Positions 53,595 to 62,194 of a stretch of 64,000 nt of DNA are shown piece after piece. Source of the DNA: Ulva prolifera (lineage: Eukaryota > Chlorophyta > Ulvophyceae > Ulvales > Ulvaceae); assembly GCA_023078555.1 (NCBI GenBank), contig CM041204.1:2318108-2382107 (forward strand), in the 5' to 3' direction. Numbering within the stretch: position 1 is the first letter of the stretch; every line of letters starts with the position of its first letter. The translations under genes and the position numbers were made by a program. The notes under the pieces were generated by a model. It saw only the letters and a program-made list of their open reading frames with translations. It was not told where the DNA came from and searched no databases.

Positions 53595-56500
53595 CTGAGT
53601 TGAGAGTGTCTGCACGGCGCTGGGTCCGCTCGTTTAAAGACCCGTCCCCCACAAATGCTGCATTGGCGGGTGTTTTCGATAGCATTTCGAAGGGGACATA
53701 TAACTGTTCCATAGACTCTCAGGGTTGTGCCCTTGTGGATATGGCCTTAGGCAGCAAAGCTTTCTGCAAGCCGCGCTTGCCCTTTATTATTACACCAGTC
53801 ATCGACGGTGGTGATTTAGTGGGTGACGAGTTCGCCCACGTCAACTCGTGTTGCAGGTCGCACACGATGTGTGACATGCCTGAGGAGGGGGAGGACACTG
53901 CGACACAATCTTCGTTACGTGTGCCTGACCCTTCACACGACCAGGCGCTAGGTTTTGACCCTGGCGCAATTCCGGAGGAGCACCGCATCCTGATCGAGGC
54001 TGCACCTCCCGGAAATAATTTCACGGAACTGCCGAAATCTGCAGCAGCTTCATGCGCGGAGCATTCAGGCGTGCCCCGCACATTCTGTAGGCGTACTCAG
54101 TATCACCTTAGGCAAAGGCAATTGCGCACAGAAGAGTCTATCCGCAGAGCCGCGGTCGAGAAAGCACAACTCGCCAGTGCCACAGCGGAGGTAGCTCAAG
54201 TCACGAGCGACCAGCTCACAGACGAGCAGACTCAAGAGCTACAAGCTCTGATTGAAAAGCACAAGGACCAGATCTCTTGGGACCCTAATGACATTGGGTG
54301 CCTATCTGAGGATTACAAGGAGTTCTACCTCCAGATTCCCACGGAGGAAGGTGCCAAATGTAAGCAGAGGCCTTACAGGCTCTCATACAAAGAATTGGAA
54401 GCTTTCAGAACGCAAGTTTCCCTGCTCTTGCAACAGGAAGTTATAAAGAAAGCTGACGGTCCAACCGACTTTCTCTCTCCGGTGCTATTTGTGCCGAAGC
54501 CACGTAAGCCGGACGAGCTGCGTATGTGCGTAGACTTCCGCAGATTGAATGCTGTGTCGAAGCGCGACTACCATGCCCTCCCGCATATCCGTGACCTGCT
54601 TCAATCCATGTCCGGCTGTAAATACTTCACAGCCCTAGATTTGACCTGGGGATTCTGGGCCCTTCCAGTGGTCGAACAGGATCAGCACAAAACGGCCTTT
54701 ACGGGCCCCGATGGAGAAGTTTATGTCTGGACGAAGGCTCCTATGGGTCTCTCCAACTCGCCTGCTGCCTTCCAACGTCTCATGGCACATGTGCTGAGAG
54801 ATATCAAAGGCGTGTCAGTCTACATAGACGACATCACAATCTTCTCCAAGACATGGCAGGAGCACCTCAGCATTCTTGCCAGGGTGTTTGAGAGACTGCG
54901 CAAGTCAGGTCTGAAGGTTAAATATGCCAAATGCGTCTGGGCAGCTGCGGAGTGCCGAGTACTGGGCTCTATTGTCAGTGAGGCCGGCATTGCGCCCGAT
55001 CCTGACAAAGTGGCTGCGGTAAACAAGCTGCCGGTGCCTCGAAATGTTGCGGACGTTCGCAGCTTCTTGGGTGCCACTGGATATTTCCACGAGCACATAC
55101 AAGCGTATGCGGACAAGTCAGCACCTTTGAGGGCGCTGCTGAAAAAGAACGTGCAGTTCATCTGGTCTGAGGAATGCCAGCGCGCCTTTGAGCAGCTAAA
55201 AGCTGACCTGGTGTCTCCGGCGTGCTTACGCATGCCAGACCCAGAACGACCGTTCATTCTCACCACAGACTGGTCCAAACTAGCTGTTGGTGCGGTTTTG
55301 AGCCAGATCCAGCCAGAGGATCCAACAGATCCGGACTCTGCAGAGAAAGAGTATGTCATAGCGTACTCTAGCAGATCTCTGAACCAAGCTGAGAGCCATT
55401 ATGCTCCCACGGAAGGGGAGTGCCTGGCCCTTGTATGGGCCACCAGAAAATTCAGACCGTATTTACACGGCTACAAATTTCGTGTTCGCACTGACCACGC
55501 GGCCTTGAAATGGTTGTCCACGGCTCGCTTCGAAAATTCTAAGCTAGAGCGATGGGCGATGCGCCTGCAAGAATTCGACTATGAAGTTGAATACCTGCCG
55601 GGAGATCAAAATGTTGTGGCCGACCACCTGTCGAGACACTACTCCCACATGGAAGCGGGCAGCGTGACCGCAGTTGCTGGTCACCTGGCCTTTGCCACCG
55701 AGGGCCGCGTTCTTGATATTGAAGACGAGGGCCGTGATGTGTTCGATCCCCAGTCATGGTGCATGCATAGCCTGCAGGAGCTGTGGTCATCGGGCGACAC
55801 GCAAGCAAAGAACAAGCAACCCTGCACCATTTGCGGTGCTGCAGAGGGTTACGCTCACATGGTGTTATGCGATACCTGCAACCGGCCATACCACCTGCAG
55901 TGTATGCACCCCCGACGGTCTGTGGTACCCGATGGAGCGTGGCACTGCCATCAATGCGATGAAGCGTATTCCAACGTCGACGAACTCCGCCGCAACGACC
56001 CTATCTTGTTTGCGCGGCGTGGAGATCCGCACCACCCAGATCTAGTGGATTTGGTACGTGCGTATGTTGAGCGACAGGAGCGGGTAGTGGTCGAGTCCTT
56101 GAACTGCAATGCATCAAGCGGTGACCGCGACCCGGAAGCAGCGTCGCAGCACGCGCGTGCTGCGGCGGAAGCAGTGTTCCACCCCGATATGCCCAAAGCG
56201 CTGAAACGCAAAGTCCGTAAAAAGGCTGCCACCTTGCGATTGCATCCGACTCGCCCAGAATGGCTGCTCGAGCATACGCAATTGCGCACAGGCGACCGTT
56301 TGTGGCTAGCAGTGCCCCCTGTGGAATTCCGCTGGGGACTGATTGGAGCGTATCATGATCGCATGGGACATGCCGGCGTGAGCCAAACACTGGCCGTACT
56401 GCATCAGCACTACCACTGGCAAGGCATCAAGCTAGATGTAGCAGCTTATGTTGAACAGTGCCATGCTTGCCAAGTCAAGCGGTTGGAATTGCAACATGTG

Positions 56501-57553
56501 GCAGATGTGCAGCTACCCCGCATGAGCAAGCCGTTCTGCCATGTGCACATTGACCTGGCTGGCCCGTTTCCCCTCCGTGCGGTGAAAGCGGCGCCAGTGC
56601 GTGGTAAGGCAGGGCGCACCAAAGCCACCTTGTCCACGGCACAGACCGGCCACGGGTATGTGTGCCTAATGGTGGATTATTTCACAAAGGCAGCGGAATT
56701 CGCACCGCTGCGAGACAAGAGTGCCGACACAGTCGCTCGTGCCGTGCATGACTTCTGGTTCATGCGCTACGGCATCCCGGAATGGGTGACCACGGATAAC
56801 GGGACAGAGTTTGCTGGAGCCTTCCGGCACCAGCTAGAACGGTTTGGCATTGACCACGTCCAGACCTCTGCGTACCATCCCCAGTCCAACGGCGCCGTCG
56901 AGCGACTCGTGCGCACAATGAAGACCATGTTGGCGGCAAAAGTTGCCGGCGCCATCCATGATTGGCCCGCGCTGCTTCCGCAGACACGCATGGAATACAT
57001 GCAACGCCGGCATACAGTGACCGGTTATGCGCCGAATGAGTTGGTGATGGCACACCGCCTCCGGCTGCCACCTCCGGTGGGCGCGCGCGATGCGCACCCC
57101 CGCATGGCAGCCGTCGAGATTTCGGCCATGCCCGAGGACGATTATGTGCGAGAGCGCGACGCCCGCGCAGAGCGTGTGGCTGCGCGCGTATACGATCGCA
57201 TCCTCCGTTCGCAGCAACGTAATGCTGACAGGCAAGCCCACCTTCTGGCCATTCGCAAGCCTAGGAGGGGGAGGAAATTGCAAGCTGGAGACCTTGCTTA
57301 TGTCCTAGAACGCGGACTGGGCAAGAAAAATGCGGTCACAGGCCCATTTGTTGTCGAAAGCATATCTGAAAATCAGGCTTTCCTGCGTACAACGCGCCAA
57401 GTGCCAGGTCAGGAAGTGCGCCACTTTCCAATACACTTAGAACGTGTGGCCCGATGCACGACTGTGACGGACGTGTTAGAGAAGCTCTTGCACGCCGCAG
57501 GCATGTCGATGCGGCCACCGCCCGATCACGCGGCGGCGCAGCTCACGAGCTAG
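53480..57553 (+). CDS. Gypsy Pol: reverse transcriptase, RNase H, PHD finger, integrase
   Basis: The frame is open from 53480 (after a TGA at 53477-53479) and has its first ATG at 53525, so it overlaps Gag by 115 bp in the -1 frame. Reverse transcriptase: LRMCVDFRRLNAVSKRDYHA, YFTALDLTWGFWAL, APMGLSNSPAAFQRLM, SVYIDDITIFS (YIDD at about 433). RNase H: FILTTDWSKLAVGAVLSQ through RTDHAALKWL. A Cys4-His-Cys3 PHD finger lies at 55820-55970: CTICG, HMVLCDTCNRPYHLQCM, AWHCHQCD. Integrase: the HHCC zinc site (YHDRMGHAG ... CHACQ), then VHIDLAGPF, TTDNGTEFAG and SNGAVERLVR for the D, D and E residues, and a GPFVVE (GPY/F) module near the C-terminus; no chromodomain. It copies element RNA to DNA and inserts it. 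Confidence 0.9.
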   Translation, partial: CWVLPDSPSPDPLDDMECYRQTPHAHATQWSRHRCISMTELRVSARRWVRSFKDPSPTNAALAGVFDSISKGTYNCSIDSQGCALVDMALGSKAFCKPRLPFIITPVIDGGDLVGDEFAHVNSCCRSHTMCDMPEEGEDTATQSSLRVPDPSHDQALGFDPGAIPEEHRILIEAAPPGNNFTELPKSAAASCAEHSGVPRTFCRRTQYHLRQRQLRTEESIRRAAVEKAQLASATAEVAQVTSDQLTDEQTQELQALIEKHKDQISWDPNDIGCLSEDYKEFYLQIPTEEGAKCKQRPYRLSYKELEAFRTQVSLLLQQEVIKKADGPTDFLSPVLFVPKPRKPDELRMCVDFRRLNAVSKRDYHALPHIRDLLQSMSGCKYFTALDLTWGFWALPVVEQDQHKTAFTGPDGEVYVWTKAPMGLSNSPAAFQRLMAHVLRDIKGVSVYIDDITIFSKTWQEHLSILARVFERLRKSGLKVKYAKCVWAAAECRVLGSIVSEAGIAPDPDKVAAVNKLPVPRNVADVRSFLGATGYFHEHIQAYADKSAPLRALLKKNVQFIWSEECQRAFEQLKADLVSPACLRMPDPERPFILTTDWSKLAVGAVLSQIQPEDPTDPDSAEKEYVIAYSSRSLNQAESHYAPTEGECLALVWATRKFRPYLHGYKFRVRTDHAALKWLSTARFENSKLERWAMRLQEFDYEVEYLPGDQNVVADHLSRHYSHMEAGSVTAVAGHLAFATEGRVLDIEDEGRDVFDPQSWCMHSLQELWSSGDTQAKNKQPCTICGAAEGYAHMVLCDTCNRPYHLQCMHPRRSVVPDGAWHCHQCDEAYSNVDELRRNDPILFARRGDPHHPDLVDLVRAYVERQERVVVESLNCNASSGDRDPEAASQHARAAAEAVFHPDMPKALKRKVRKKAATLRLHPTRPEWLLEHTQLRTGDRLWLAVPPVEFRWGLIGAYHDRMGHAGVSQTLAVLHQHYHWQGIKLDVAAYVEQCHACQVKRLELQHVADVQLPRMSKPFCHVHIDLAGPFPLRAVKAAPVRGKAGRTKATLSTAQTGHGYVCLMVDYFTKAAEFAPLRDKSADTVARAVHDFWFMRYGIPEWVTTDNGTEFAGAFRHQLERFGIDHVQTSAYHPQSNGAVERLVRTMKTMLAAKVAGAIHDWPALLPQTRMEYMQRRHTVTGYAPNELVMAHRLRLPPPVGARDAHPRMAAVEISAMPEDDYVRERDARAERVAARVYDRILRSQQRNADRQAHLLAIRKPRRGRKLQAGDLAYVLERGLGKKNAVTGPFVVESISENQAFLRTTRQVPGQEVRHFPIHLERVARCTTVTDVLEKLLHAAGMSMRPPPDHAAAQLTS

Positions 57554-57597
57554 CGCACGCTGGCCCCATCGGCGCCTTTGTAAGATCATGACATGAA

Positions 57598-57819
57598 TGT
57601 CGTGGCCTAGCTATGTAACTGAGCCATGCTCGTTGCTAGCATTGCTCGAGCCAGCGCAGCTGCGCGCAAATGCACTCACGCTGCGTGCATCCGTCTGCAC
57701 ATGCATGCATGCGCGACTGTGCGCTCAGCCGTGCCATCAGCTCTGACGCACGCTTGTCTCTGCTCTGCTTGATGTAGTTGCAGTGCTCATAAGCCTTCTC
57801 ATCCTTGAGGAAGCTCGGC
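57598..57819 (+). repeat. right copy of the 222-bp terminal direct repeat
   Basis: Same sequence as 49082-49303; 45 bp after the Pol stop. The sequence just inside it, GCCTTTGTAAGATCATGACA, recurs at 58232-58251. Confidence 0.85.
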
Positions 57820-59471
57820 CGATTGGGGCTGAGAACGAAATTAAAATACTATCAATTACATCGGGATGAACGGCCTCTATGTTGTGACGTGCCGAGCTGA
57901 CAGTGAAGAATAGGCAGTGCTCTGTGTTATGAGCATGTAAGGAGAAGCAAAGGCGTCGGTGCGGTGCGGTGTTGAAAGGGAGTGTAAGATGGTGCATTTA
58001 AAGTAATAAAGATATCAAGATACAAGATTCAAGTTCAAGTCAAGCAGTACCAAGTCAAGATCAAGCAAGACTGGCGTTCTCATAGGTACTTTAGGGCATT
58101 GTATTAGCACTTAAGACTGCATCAATTCGCATGGTGACAGTTAGTTCAGCTTACTCCCTATTACTTGAACTCATAAGCTTGTGTTGTCTAGGCCACTCAC
58201 ATGCCTAGCTGCCTTGGAACCATCCTGGTTCAGGGCCTTTGTAAGATCATGACACTCCCCGTCCCTTGCCTTTCTTCTTACCTCCCCGCCGGGCACGTTG
58301 CTGCTTGGCGTTGCCGCCCGTGCCCCCACTGGCCTGCGCAGGGGGGGGTGCGCCGGCGGCTGCTGCGGCTTGGCGATGTGGCCGGCGGGTAGCAGACTGC
58401 TTGGCTGCTGCGCCTGCGAGGCCAGGAGGCGGGGGAAGAGGCGGGGAAGGGGTGTCGGCGGAGGCGGGCGGGGGTGCACTAGAAGAATGGCGACACGGTG
58501 AATCGGAGAGCTGACGTAGTGTGTACGGAGGGGCAGTTGGAGAGCCTTCGGAGAATCGGTGGAGGCCAGACGTATGTTGCACGGACTATCGGGGCGACGT
58601 TACAGAGGTAGGCAGGATGTTCCGTTTCCCGTCCGGTGAGTCACAGGGCAACGCTGGTTGCCTTCAGCCTCACTTAGGAGCCGCATCGGACAATGAGCGG
58701 AGGAAATCACGGATCCGTTGGCCGTCCGACGGACGGAGAACGGAGATTTGCATAAACTGCCTGATCCGGAGCGCATACGTATGGCGTCCGACAGGGGGCG
58801 ACGGACAGCGTAGGCTGGGCCGTAGTCTGGGCCGTAGTGATTTATGACGTGCGGCTTGTGACATCTCGCGAGGCATGTCACGAATGGTTCGTTAATCGTG
58901 GACGCTGATACATTCGTGACTCGACAAGTGCACTTGTAGACACCGATCAATGAGTCGCCAAGAGCTTGCTGGGCGTGAGTTGCATCAACTGACGTGTACA
59001 TGGAGTGGTGTTCGGCGTGCACGCACGTGCTTTGATTGGGAATCTAGTGTTGACCATTTGGGGAACGTGAACACGGGTCTGGAATTGGCAGCTTGCCTGA
59101 ATCAGTGTGATGTGTGTGCTTACATTGCCTGCACTTCCCACATTCACCTCGAGTCAGAGCAAGCATTCACTGCTACAGGGACACTCAACATCTCGTAACA
59201 TGATATGAACCCGACCGGGCAGAGGACCTATGTTGGACGATTAATCAATATTGACCGAAGCGCCTTCGCTACTTGTGAAGCAATAAGGAGTCTTGAATCT
59301 TAACCAACTCCGCCTGCAGGCATGACCAGATGCATGAGTCTGCGGCATTATTCCGTGTCTCCCAGACCACCTGGGATCCATTCGTCGCATGGGTTAATCA
59401 TATGCAAACATTGATTTTAATACAGACTTTGGTGTTAAATGTAGTATCAACTGTATCGAAGATTGACGTAC
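57820..59471. other. flank of the Gypsy element; no assigned gene
   Basis: A/T-richer start with CAAGTCAAG-type repeats (58020-58075). A minus-strand frame at 58582-58247 is Pro/Ala/Gly-rich and ends in a Lys/Gly/Arg tail (GGKKKGKGRGVS), low-complexity and of doubtful coding status. Near 58700-58810 the phrases GTCCGACGGAC and CGTCCGACAGGG hint at further repeat DNA. Confidence 0.35.
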
Positions 59472-60324
59472 CGTGAATAGCGCAATATCAGCTTTGAGCT
59501 TCTGCACTTCCGGTTTCTTGCTCGTGGGCCGATATTTCGCCAGCCGAGTCTCGTACTCCTCAATCTTTTTCTTCAACTCGTCACGTGCTTCTTCGTCAGC
59601 CTTCTTGTCGGCCTTGGCCTTTCGCCTCGCGATCGCGTCTTGAGACTTCTGCATCGCGCAAGAGCTCTTCCAGCTGGCAGGGTATTGGACGGGGCAATTA
59701 CCCACGGACAGAGATCTCAGACACAAGCAGTTAGCTGGAGAAGCCGTACCGGTGCCATTGCTTGCACTTCCATCTCCGGTGAGGGGCTGCGTGCGTCCGC
59801 AGGCTGATCAGGTTCGGCCTCTTCATCCGACTCGGCGGTATCTGCCTCGTCCGTTGCCGGCTGCTGTTCACTGTTATCATGAACTGATTGGTCTGCCCTT
59901 GATCGTCGCGCCAGCGCTCGTGGTGGGGATGGCAGATCGTCGAGCACCTTGCGCCGTCCTGTGTTGGGATGACCTCCCTGTCTCGATGCCTTGTTTGCGG
60001 TATGTGCCTGCAGGAGCGCCTGCTTGTCACGGTCGATGTCACAGGTAGAACACATCAGTGGCGTAGTCAGTACAGGGTGTCAGGTGGAAGTACCTTCCCG
60101 CTCTTTCGTGGTCTCTTGCCAGGCTTCATGGGCGAGTCTGCGGTCCCTTCTGTAGCGCGTCGGGCCCCAGTGATTGCCACGAGATTTTCGCACACATACA
60201 CGCCGTCCTCCATTGCCCATGCCTCGGGCGTTTTCAAGGGTTCGTGGTCTATTGGGGTCCGGTCTCCTCTAGTGGTGAACTGCACAGGCTCTTGGTACGT
60301 CGCGTGCAGTGCAAGACAATGCAT
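59472..60324 (-). CDS. charged coiled-coil protein, unknown function (both ends uncertain)
   Basis: Three minus-strand exons join in phase 0: about 60324-60094, 60007-59750 and 59648-59472. Exon 1 has KTPEAWAMEDGVYVCENLVA, which reads like a folded segment, then a basic PMKPGKRPRKSGK stretch. Exon 2 is acidic and Ser/Pro-rich (ESDEEAEPDQPADA). Exon 3 is a Lys/Glu coiled coil (ARRKAKADKKADEEARDELK). A terminal exon below 59472 is likely. The proposed ATG lies at the edge of the 66/67-bp minisatellite, so the true start may be upstream. A nuclear protein is possible from the basic and acidic stretches; no family recognised. A TE-encoded protein is the main alternative. Confidence 0.45.
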
Positions 60325-60838
60325 GACACCGCTATGTTGTGGCCATTCGGCGAATGGCTACTCCAGCCGCGTGCAGTGCAAGACAATGCATGACACCGCT
60401 ATGTTGTGGCCATTCGGCGAATGGCTACTCCAGCCGCGTGCAGTGCAAGACAATGCATGACACCGCACAGAGTGGCCATTCGGCGAATGGCTACTCCAGC
60501 CGCGTGCAGTGCAAGACAATGCATGACACCGCACAGAGTGGCCATTCGGCGAATGGCTACTCCAGCCGCGTGCAGTGCAAGACAATGCATGACACCACAC
60601 AGAGTGGCCATTCGGCGAATGGCTACTCCAGCCGCGTGCAGTGCAAGACAATGCATGACACCACACAGAGTGGCCATTCGGCGAATGGCTACTCCAGCCG
60701 CGTGCAGTGCAAGACAATGCATGAAACCGCACAGAGTGGCCATTCGGCGAATGGCTACTCCAGCCGCGTGCAGTGCAAGACAATGCATGACACCGCACAG
60801 AGTGGCCATTCGGCGAATGGCTACTCCAGCCCCTACCA
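60304..60838. repeat. 66/67-bp minisatellite, eight units
   Basis: Units start at 60304, 60371, 60438, 60504, 60570, 60636, 60702 and 60768. The first two are 67 bp with CTATGTTGTGG; the rest are 66 bp with CACAGAGTGG. Every unit contains the near-palindrome GCCATTCGGCGAATGGC (8-bp arms, one central base). Units are almost identical, so the array is young. Confidence 0.95.
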
Positions 60839-61215
60839 AGGAGAAGGACGTGCCTTGGAGTTTGCAGACTTGTGCAGTGCCGCAAGCAGATGGGGAGCTT
60901 TACGATACGATTCCTTCCTTCGCATCGCTATGTTGTGGTCATACGCCCGTCCCGGAAACTTCCTGCACACTCGGCAAACGCCCCTCAGGCTGCCCATATC
61001 GGGCCCGGGACGCAACACCACAGCTGCATCAAAACAAGTTGGAAACTTAAGCATCCTGCGCAGCGCACTGTTTGTTCTTGTTGCTCAGACAGCCAATCTG
61101 ACTGTAGAAAGCGCTGCTGATATTCCTCGCAGCGACGTAAGCTGCGCCAGTTTTTCCGTCCTGTACACAACATCTGTCAGTAATTACTGCACGCATATAT
61201 TATCACGGACCGGAG
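60839..61215. other. spacer after the minisatellite
   Basis: No gene was recognised. CGCTATGTTGTGG in 60925-60940 repeats the variant phrase of the first two minisatellite units. Confidence 0.4.
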
Positions 61216-61980
61216 TCAGGAGCTCACACGATAGGTCGGCAGCCACAGGTGCTGGAGGGCTGACCGCGGACGACATGTTCCAAGCACGTTGATATTCTGA
61301 CATGGCTGTCGCACCCCTGCTGCTGCATTCCTCAGCGCGTCCGCGAAAAATTTCGTTAGAAAGCTGCCTGGGAACATCCTCTCGTCTGCTGGGGCCTCCT
61401 CGTTGACGAGAGCATTCACCAGCTTTCCTTCTGTGTCAGCCTCCGCCATGCGAGCGACTAATTTTTCCATCCCTGCCGTCCACATCAGCACCCCATCCTT
61501 CATCCGCTCCCACTTCTCGTGATCCTCGCCGCACGCAGCCGTGGCGGTGGAACATGCAGTGCCCTGCGCTGTCGGCGCTGCTGCAAAGCCCCCTCTCCCT
61601 TTCCCCAGCGGGTTCACGAGCACGGGCGACACAAGCACACCGGCTATGGTGCCTTTCTTGAAGAAGTACAACACGCAAGTCTTCAGTTTATCTTGACTGT
61701 CGATGTCTACGGTGCTGTCCTTGTCAACGGTCGACGCCAGAGTTAAACCGTCGACGCCGGCGCCTGTGCTCCATACGTTGCTCACCAGCACATCGAGCAT
61801 CCCTCCTCCGACCTCTACATCATCTACAACTTCTTGCTCGATCACGACCGCCGAGGCGCGAAGAAATTGAAACTGCAGGTTGGTCATACTGCGGTAATCG
61901 ACGTAGATGTTTAGACAGTAAGATACGCAACGGCAGTAGGTGTTATTGTGAATCAGTATCACACATATTTGTCCTGACAT
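61216..61980 (-). CDS. orphan protein, unknown function
   Basis: An intronless frame; the ATG at 61980 gives 254 residues (the frame is open further, to 62343, overlapping the divergent transposase gene, so the start is uncertain). Segments include AVVIEQEVVDDVEVGGGMLD, KTCVLYFFKKGTIAGVLVSP and an Ala-rich C-terminal half with AGMEKLVARMAEADTEGKLV. No membrane segment or known motif is evident. It may be a host gene or the second protein of the DNA transposon starting at 62195, with which it shares a 214-bp divergent upstream region. Confidence 0.5.
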   Translation of the reverse strand: MSGQICVILIHNNTYCRCVSYCLNIYVDYRSMTNLQFQFLRASAVVIEQEVVDDVEVGGGMLDVLVSNVWSTGAGVDGLTLASTVDKDSTVDIDSQDKLKTCVLYFFKKGTIAGVLVSPVLVNPLGKGRGGFAAAPTAQGTACSTATAACGEDHEKWERMKDGVLMWTAGMEKLVARMAEADTEGKLVNALVNEEAPADERMFPGSFLTKFFADALRNAAAGVRQPCQNINVLGTCRPRSALQHLWLPTYRVSS

Positions 61981-62194
61981 GCTGTGCTGTGCCGCGCTTT
62001 CACTGGTAAGGCAGTCAAGCGTCGTTGCGGTGTCTGCTTTCGAATACCGGTCTGCCTCGATATCCCGGCGCACGTCCCGTCGCCGTGGTTCTGTGTACGT
62101 GTCGCTGTACTCTTTCGACCTGAATGCGGTTGTCCGCACAGCAGGTGCCAGCGACTCAGGTAGCCTTTCCACCCTTTTATGCCGGCCGCAGAAG

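Larger units (their letters stand above)
49082..57819 (+). mobile_element. Ty3/Gypsy LTR retrotransposon
   Basis: Two direct repeats beginning TGTCGTGGCC (49082-49303 and 57598-57819) bracket a Gag frame, a Pol frame with protease-RT-RNase H-PHD-integrase order, and a 1-kb leader. RNase H before integrase places it in Ty3/Gypsy rather than Copia. Repeats look identical over 222 bp and both frames are open, so the insertion is probably recent. The right end is not clean: no TG...CA closure and no target-site duplication were found around 57819. Confidence 0.88.

Noticed and set aside
60304..60838. CRISPR array
   Set aside because: Units are contiguous near-identical 66/67-bp repeats without unique spacers, in a eukaryotic context.
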